DNA of 8,889 nt from positions 11,766 to 20,654 of the forward strand of contig NVTH01000044.1 in NCBI GenBank assembly GCA_002401525.1. The letters run 5' to 3'. Positions 6,331 through 8,889 of this stretch are shown in pieces. The translations under genes and the position numbers were made by a program. The notes under the pieces were generated by a model. It had not been told where the DNA came from. It saw nothing but the letters and a program-made list of their open reading frames with translations, and did no database searches. The DNA is from Moraxellaceae bacterium (lineage in GTDB: Bacteria; Pseudomonadota; Gammaproteobacteria; Pseudomonadales; UBA3067). Positions within the stretch are counted from its first letter, which is position 1. Every line of letters begins with the position of its first letter.

Positions 6331-6508
6331 CCCGCACCATGCAATAATGATACATATAAATAGATTTTACAATATAAATGTATAATTAGTCCTGCTTTAC
6401 ATACTTATTAGCATCTATGGCTGTATTTTATAAAGGCTTGGCCAAATCCGAGCAAAGTTGCCCGCCTTATGCGGAAATGAAACATTTGATTTACTAATAA
6501 CCTAAATA

Positions 6509-8020
6509 TTATGAACTAAGAAACAACTTAAACGCCGGATTATCGGACTCTTCTATATAGCGATAGCCCACGCCCTGCATAAATTCATCAAGGGATTCAT
6601 CGCCTTCACTAAATTGAAAACCCACCAATACACGTCCGTATGCAGCGCCATGGTTTCGGTAATGAAATAAGCTGATATTGCCTCGTTGCCCCAATTTGAC
6701 CAAAAAGCTCAGCAATGCCCCAGGGCGCTCTGGAAATTCAAATCGAAAAATACGCTCTCGAGGCTGGGTTAATACTCTGCCCCCGACCATATGCCGAAGG
6801 TGCAATTTTGCCATTTCATTGTCGGACATATCCAATACGGAATAACCTGAATACTTTAATCCCTTGACCAGCTCATCTCGGCCGGCACCTGCCGAAATTT
6901 TTACGCCCACAAATACACGAGCATCGCCTTTCTCCGCAAAACGATAATTAAATTCGCTAATGCTGTATTGGCCTAATGCTCGACAAAAGGTCAAAAAGCT
7001 TCCAGGCTTTTCAGGAATGGTCACGGCTAAGATGGCTTCCCGATTTTCACCCAGTTCAGTGCGTTCCGAAATATGCCTCAAGCGATCGAAATTGGTATTC
7101 GCGCCGCTATTGATCGCCACCAAGGTGGAATCTTTAAGATTATATTTCTGTACGTACTTTTTCATTCCTGCAATGGCTAGCGCGCCCGCCGGCTCGGCTA
7201 TAGATCGAGTATCATCAAAGATGTCTTTGATCGATGCGCAAATTTCATCACAACTCACCGTCACCATTTCATCAACGCAAATTTTCGCCAATTCAAAAGT
7301 GATCTCACCAATTTGTTTCACCGCTACGCCGTCGGCAAACAACCCCACTTCGTCCAGGATCACTCGTTCGTTATGCTCAAGTGCCGCGGTCAAACAAGCC
7401 GAATCCTCTGCCTCCACACCGATGATTTTGATTTCTGGGCGCAAGTATTTAACATATGCGCCAATGCCAGCGATCAAACCGCCGCCACCGACTGGCACAA
7501 AAATGGCTTCAATAGGTCCCGCGTGCTGACGTAATATTTCCATTCCGATAGTGCCCTGTCCCGCAATCACCAGGGGGTCATCGTAAGGGTGCACGAAGGT
7601 ATAGCCTTTCTCTTCGCCCAATTGAACCGCCATTTCATAGGCTTCATCAAAAGTATCGCCATGCAAGATGACTTCAGCTCCGTAGCCACGCACCGCCATT
7701 ACTTTAGTATCCGGCGTGGTCTTGGGCATTACAATAACTGCCGAAGCGCCTAACTTATTCGCTACATAAGCCACCCCTTGCGCATGATTTCCCGCCGAAG
7801 CAGCGATCAACCCCGCCTTCAGACTGGCCTCATCCAAGTTAGCCATGTGATTGTAGGCACCGCGCAATTTGAACGAATGAACAGGCTGAAGGTCTTCTCG
7901 CTTTAAAAGCACTTGGTTGTTCAAGCGCTTCGAGAGGAACTTCATCGGATCAAGCGGGGTTTCTTTGGCGACGGCGTATACTTGCGCTTTTAGAATAGAT
8001 TTCAGGTACTTATTAAGCAT
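6509..8020 (-). CDS. ilvA: Threonine ammonia-lyase, biosynthetic (threonine deaminase)
   Basis: The 503-residue enzyme converts L-threonine to 2-oxobutanoate and ammonia, the committed step of isoleucine synthesis in the cytoplasm. The length is close to the 514 residues of E. coli IlvA. The PLP lysine is Lys51 in HSFKLRGAYN. The cofactor phosphate loop GGGGL is at 178-182 and the conserved ASAGNHAQG at 74-82. The catalytic domain extends to about residue 320. Two ACT-like regulatory domains follow, at about 327-398 (AVTIPEKPGSFLTF) and 422-493 (FRFEFPERPGALLSF), as in the isoleucine-inhibited biosynthetic form and unlike the short catabolic TdcB type. The ATG at 8020 matches the family N-terminus (LKSILKAQVYAVAKETPL), although no strong ribosome site precedes it. 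It is divergent from rpiA, as in Pseudomonas. All expected residues are present. Confidence 0.97.
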   Translation of the reverse strand: MLNKYLKSILKAQVYAVAKETPLDPMKFLSKRLNNQVLLKREDLQPVHSFKLRGAYNHMANLDEASLKAGLIAASAGNHAQGVAYVANKLGASAVIVMPKTTPDTKVMAVRGYGAEVILHGDTFDEAYEMAVQLGEEKGYTFVHPYDDPLVIAGQGTIGMEILRQHAGPIEAIFVPVGGGGLIAGIGAYVKYLRPEIKIIGVEAEDSACLTAALEHNERVILDEVGLFADGVAVKQIGEITFELAKICVDEMVTVSCDEICASIKDIFDDTRSIAEPAGALAIAGMKKYVQKYNLKDSTLVAINSGANTNFDRLRHISERTELGENREAILAVTIPEKPGSFLTFCRALGQYSISEFNYRFAEKGDARVFVGVKISAGAGRDELVKGLKYSGYSVLDMSDNEMAKLHLRHMVGGRVLTQPRERIFRFEFPERPGALLSFLVKLGQRGNISLFHYRNHGAAYGRVLVGFQFSEGDESLDEFMQGVGYRYIEESDNPAFKLFLSS

Positions 8021-8101
8021 ATTGGCGAGCTGCTAAAATAATGAATCAGAAGAATAACGGAATCGGCTAGTGTACCCGAAATCACCGCATCCCTACATCC
8101 T

Positions 8102-8130
8102 CAAATATTTCTACTTTGGATACGTATCAA
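8102..8130 (-). promoter_or_regulatory. Candidate sigma70 promoter of ilvA
   Basis: On the minus strand TTGATA (8130-8125) is followed after 17 bases by TATTTG (8107-8102). The -35 matches 5 of 6 consensus bases and the spacing is ideal; the -10 is weaker. The leader to the ilvA ATG at 8020 would be about 75 bases. The -35 overlaps the palindromes at 8119-8138. Confidence 0.4.
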
Positions 8131-8138
8131 CGTACGTT
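8119..8138. promoter_or_regulatory. Two abutting perfect 10-bp palindromes (operator candidate)
   Basis: GATACGTATC (8119-8128) is immediately followed by AACGTACGTT (8129-8138). Each is a perfect palindrome, and their centres are exactly 10 bp apart, about one helical turn. They cover the candidate ilvA -35, so a bound protein would probably block ilvA transcription. The regulator is unknown. Confidence 0.4.
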
Positions 8139-8385
8139 CCCTCCAATCAGCATCCCGTGCTATATGAATGCAGCGCTGATAAGCGGCCCTTTCTAGGCTA
8201 GTACTTAATTCCCTGTACCCTCGCTGCGCATTTTTCTATACAATTCGCTGCGCGCAAACATTACGCATCGCACTAAACTCAAGCGACAAGCATTAGTACC
8301 ACTTCAAGGCTGGCAACACCTGACTGACTATACCTAACTAGCCTAAACAACTATAGCCGCACAACCACCCCTGGATAAACGCTCA

Positions 8386-8889
8386 ATGAAACAAGACGAA
8401 TTAAAGAAAGCCGTTGCAAAAGCGGCCCTGAAATACGTGGTAGAGGATTCCATCGTGGGTGTAGGCACTGGCTCCACGGTGAATTACTTTATTGAAGAGC
8501 TCGCCACTATGCGCATGAAAATCGCAGGCGCGGTGGCAAGTTCCGAAGCTACGGCGGATCTCTTAAAGCAACACGACATTCCAGTCTATGATCTCAATGC
8601 AGTGGATGAGGTGCCGGTTTATATCGATGGCGCCGATGAAGCCAACCCTAATTTAGCTTTAATTAAAGGCGGTGGCGCTGCACTCACACGAGAAAAGATC
8701 ATTGCTGCGGCGGCCCAACAATTCGTCTGTATTATCGATCAAAGCAAACAGGTCAATCAACTGGGTGAATTCCCATTACCGGTCGAAGTGATTCCGTTAG
8801 CGCGGAGTTACGTTGCCAGACAAATTGTAAAATTAGGCGGCGATCCGGTCTATCGGGAAAACTGCTTGACCGATAACGGCAATATTATT
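8386..8889 (+). CDS. rpiA: Ribose-5-phosphate isomerase A, N-terminal part (cut by window edge)
   Basis: The first 168 codons of a protein usually about 220 residues long are present, open to the right edge. RpiA interconverts ribose-5-phosphate and ribulose-5-phosphate in the non-oxidative pentose phosphate pathway. The sequence follows E. coli RpiA closely: [10 protein letters not shown] at the start, the phosphate-binding GVGTGSTV (25-32), YIDGADE (79-85), [11 protein letters not shown] (94-104) and FPLPVEVIP (129-137). The E. coli active-site residues Asp81, Asp84, Lys94 and Glu103 occur here at the same numbers. A TGGAT at 8372-8376 may be the ribosome site, about 10 bases before the ATG. 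The gene is divergent from ilvA. Confidence 0.97.
   Translation, partial: MKQDELKKAVAKAALKYVVEDSIVGVGTGSTVNYFIEELATMRMKIAGAVASSEATADLLKQHDIPVYDLNAVDEVPVYIDGADEANPNLALIKGGGAALTREKIIAAAAQQFVCIIDQSKQVNQLGEFPLPVEVIPLARSYVARQIVKLGGDPVYRENCLTDNGNII

Larger units (their letters stand above)
6094..6508. other. Intergenic region and predicted long leader of the S8 peptidase gene
   Basis: This 415-bp stretch lies between the ilvA stop and the peptidase start, both on the minus strand. It holds a good minus-strand sigma70 candidate (6301-6330) and the 13-bp repeat array (6223-6300). Around 6350-6390 it is very AT-rich, with ATACAT (6350-6355) inverted against ATGTAT (6378-6383) and ATATAAAT repeated directly at 6354-6361 and 6372-6379. 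A weak CCGC-loop-GCGG hairpin (6462-6474) lies downstream of ilvA without a T-tract. No gene is seen. Confidence 0.6.
8021..8385. other. Divergent control region between ilvA and rpiA
   Basis: This 365-bp region has no credible ORF. It contains a minus-strand promoter candidate for ilvA with two abutting palindromes over its -35 (8102-8138). On the rpiA side a TATACA/TACAAT -10-like sequence (8237-8244) lies between two copies of TCGCTGCGC (8221-8229 and 8245-8253), but no good -35 was recognised there. A leader-peptide attenuator with a run of isoleucine codons was looked for upstream of ilvA and not found. Confidence 0.6.

Noticed and set aside
6960..7529. 189-codon plus-strand ORF inside ilvA
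   Set aside because: It lies fully antisense to a well-conserved gene, has no family resemblance and is best explained by ilvA codon use.

Overview
The window reads as chromosomal DNA of a gammaproteobacterium, probably a marine or environmental member of the Pseudomonadales/Cellvibrionales breadth. The main reason is the divergent ilvA-rpiA pair, a gene order known from Pseudomonas, together with a YtfJ-family gene and an intergenic ATTCCC-N8-GGGAAT palindrome of a type common in such genomes. Base composition is moderate in genes and strongly AT-rich in the intergenic stretches. No tRNA, rRNA, CRISPR array, transposase or phage gene was seen.

Layout. Positions 1-337 (minus strand) hold the N-terminal part of an exported YtfJ-like thioredoxin-fold protein that runs off the left edge. 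Positions 338-1361 hold an operator-like inverted-repeat cluster and a possibly broken gene: a 50-codon ORF (652-804) and a 171-codon ORF (846-1361) that would form one 236-residue protein if one A were restored in an A-run. A 0.7 kb AT-rich non-coding stretch follows, ending in overlapping palindromes and an extended -10 promoter candidate in front of an exported protein with two tandem SRPBCC/START-like domains (2069-3526). A REP-like nested palindrome separates it from a convergent gene for a secreted S8 (subtilisin) peptidase with a golvesin-like C-terminal domain (3688-6093, minus). The predicted leader of that peptidase carries a striking array of 13-bp units. The right end holds ilvA (6509-8020, minus) and the start of rpiA (8386 onward, plus), sharing a 365-bp divergent control region with two abutting perfect 10-bp palindromes over a candidate ilvA promoter.

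How the genes relate. ilvA (entry to isoleucine synthesis) and rpiA (non-oxidative pentose phosphate pathway) are housekeeping genes. The SRPBCC protein and the peptidase are both exported but lie convergently, so nothing in the sequence ties them into one operon. I do not see a convincing undescribed multi-gene system. The most unusual items are the 13-bp repeat leader, the peptidase's architecture (no recognisable propeptide, two large insertions, 12 cysteines) and the tandem exported SRPBCC protein.
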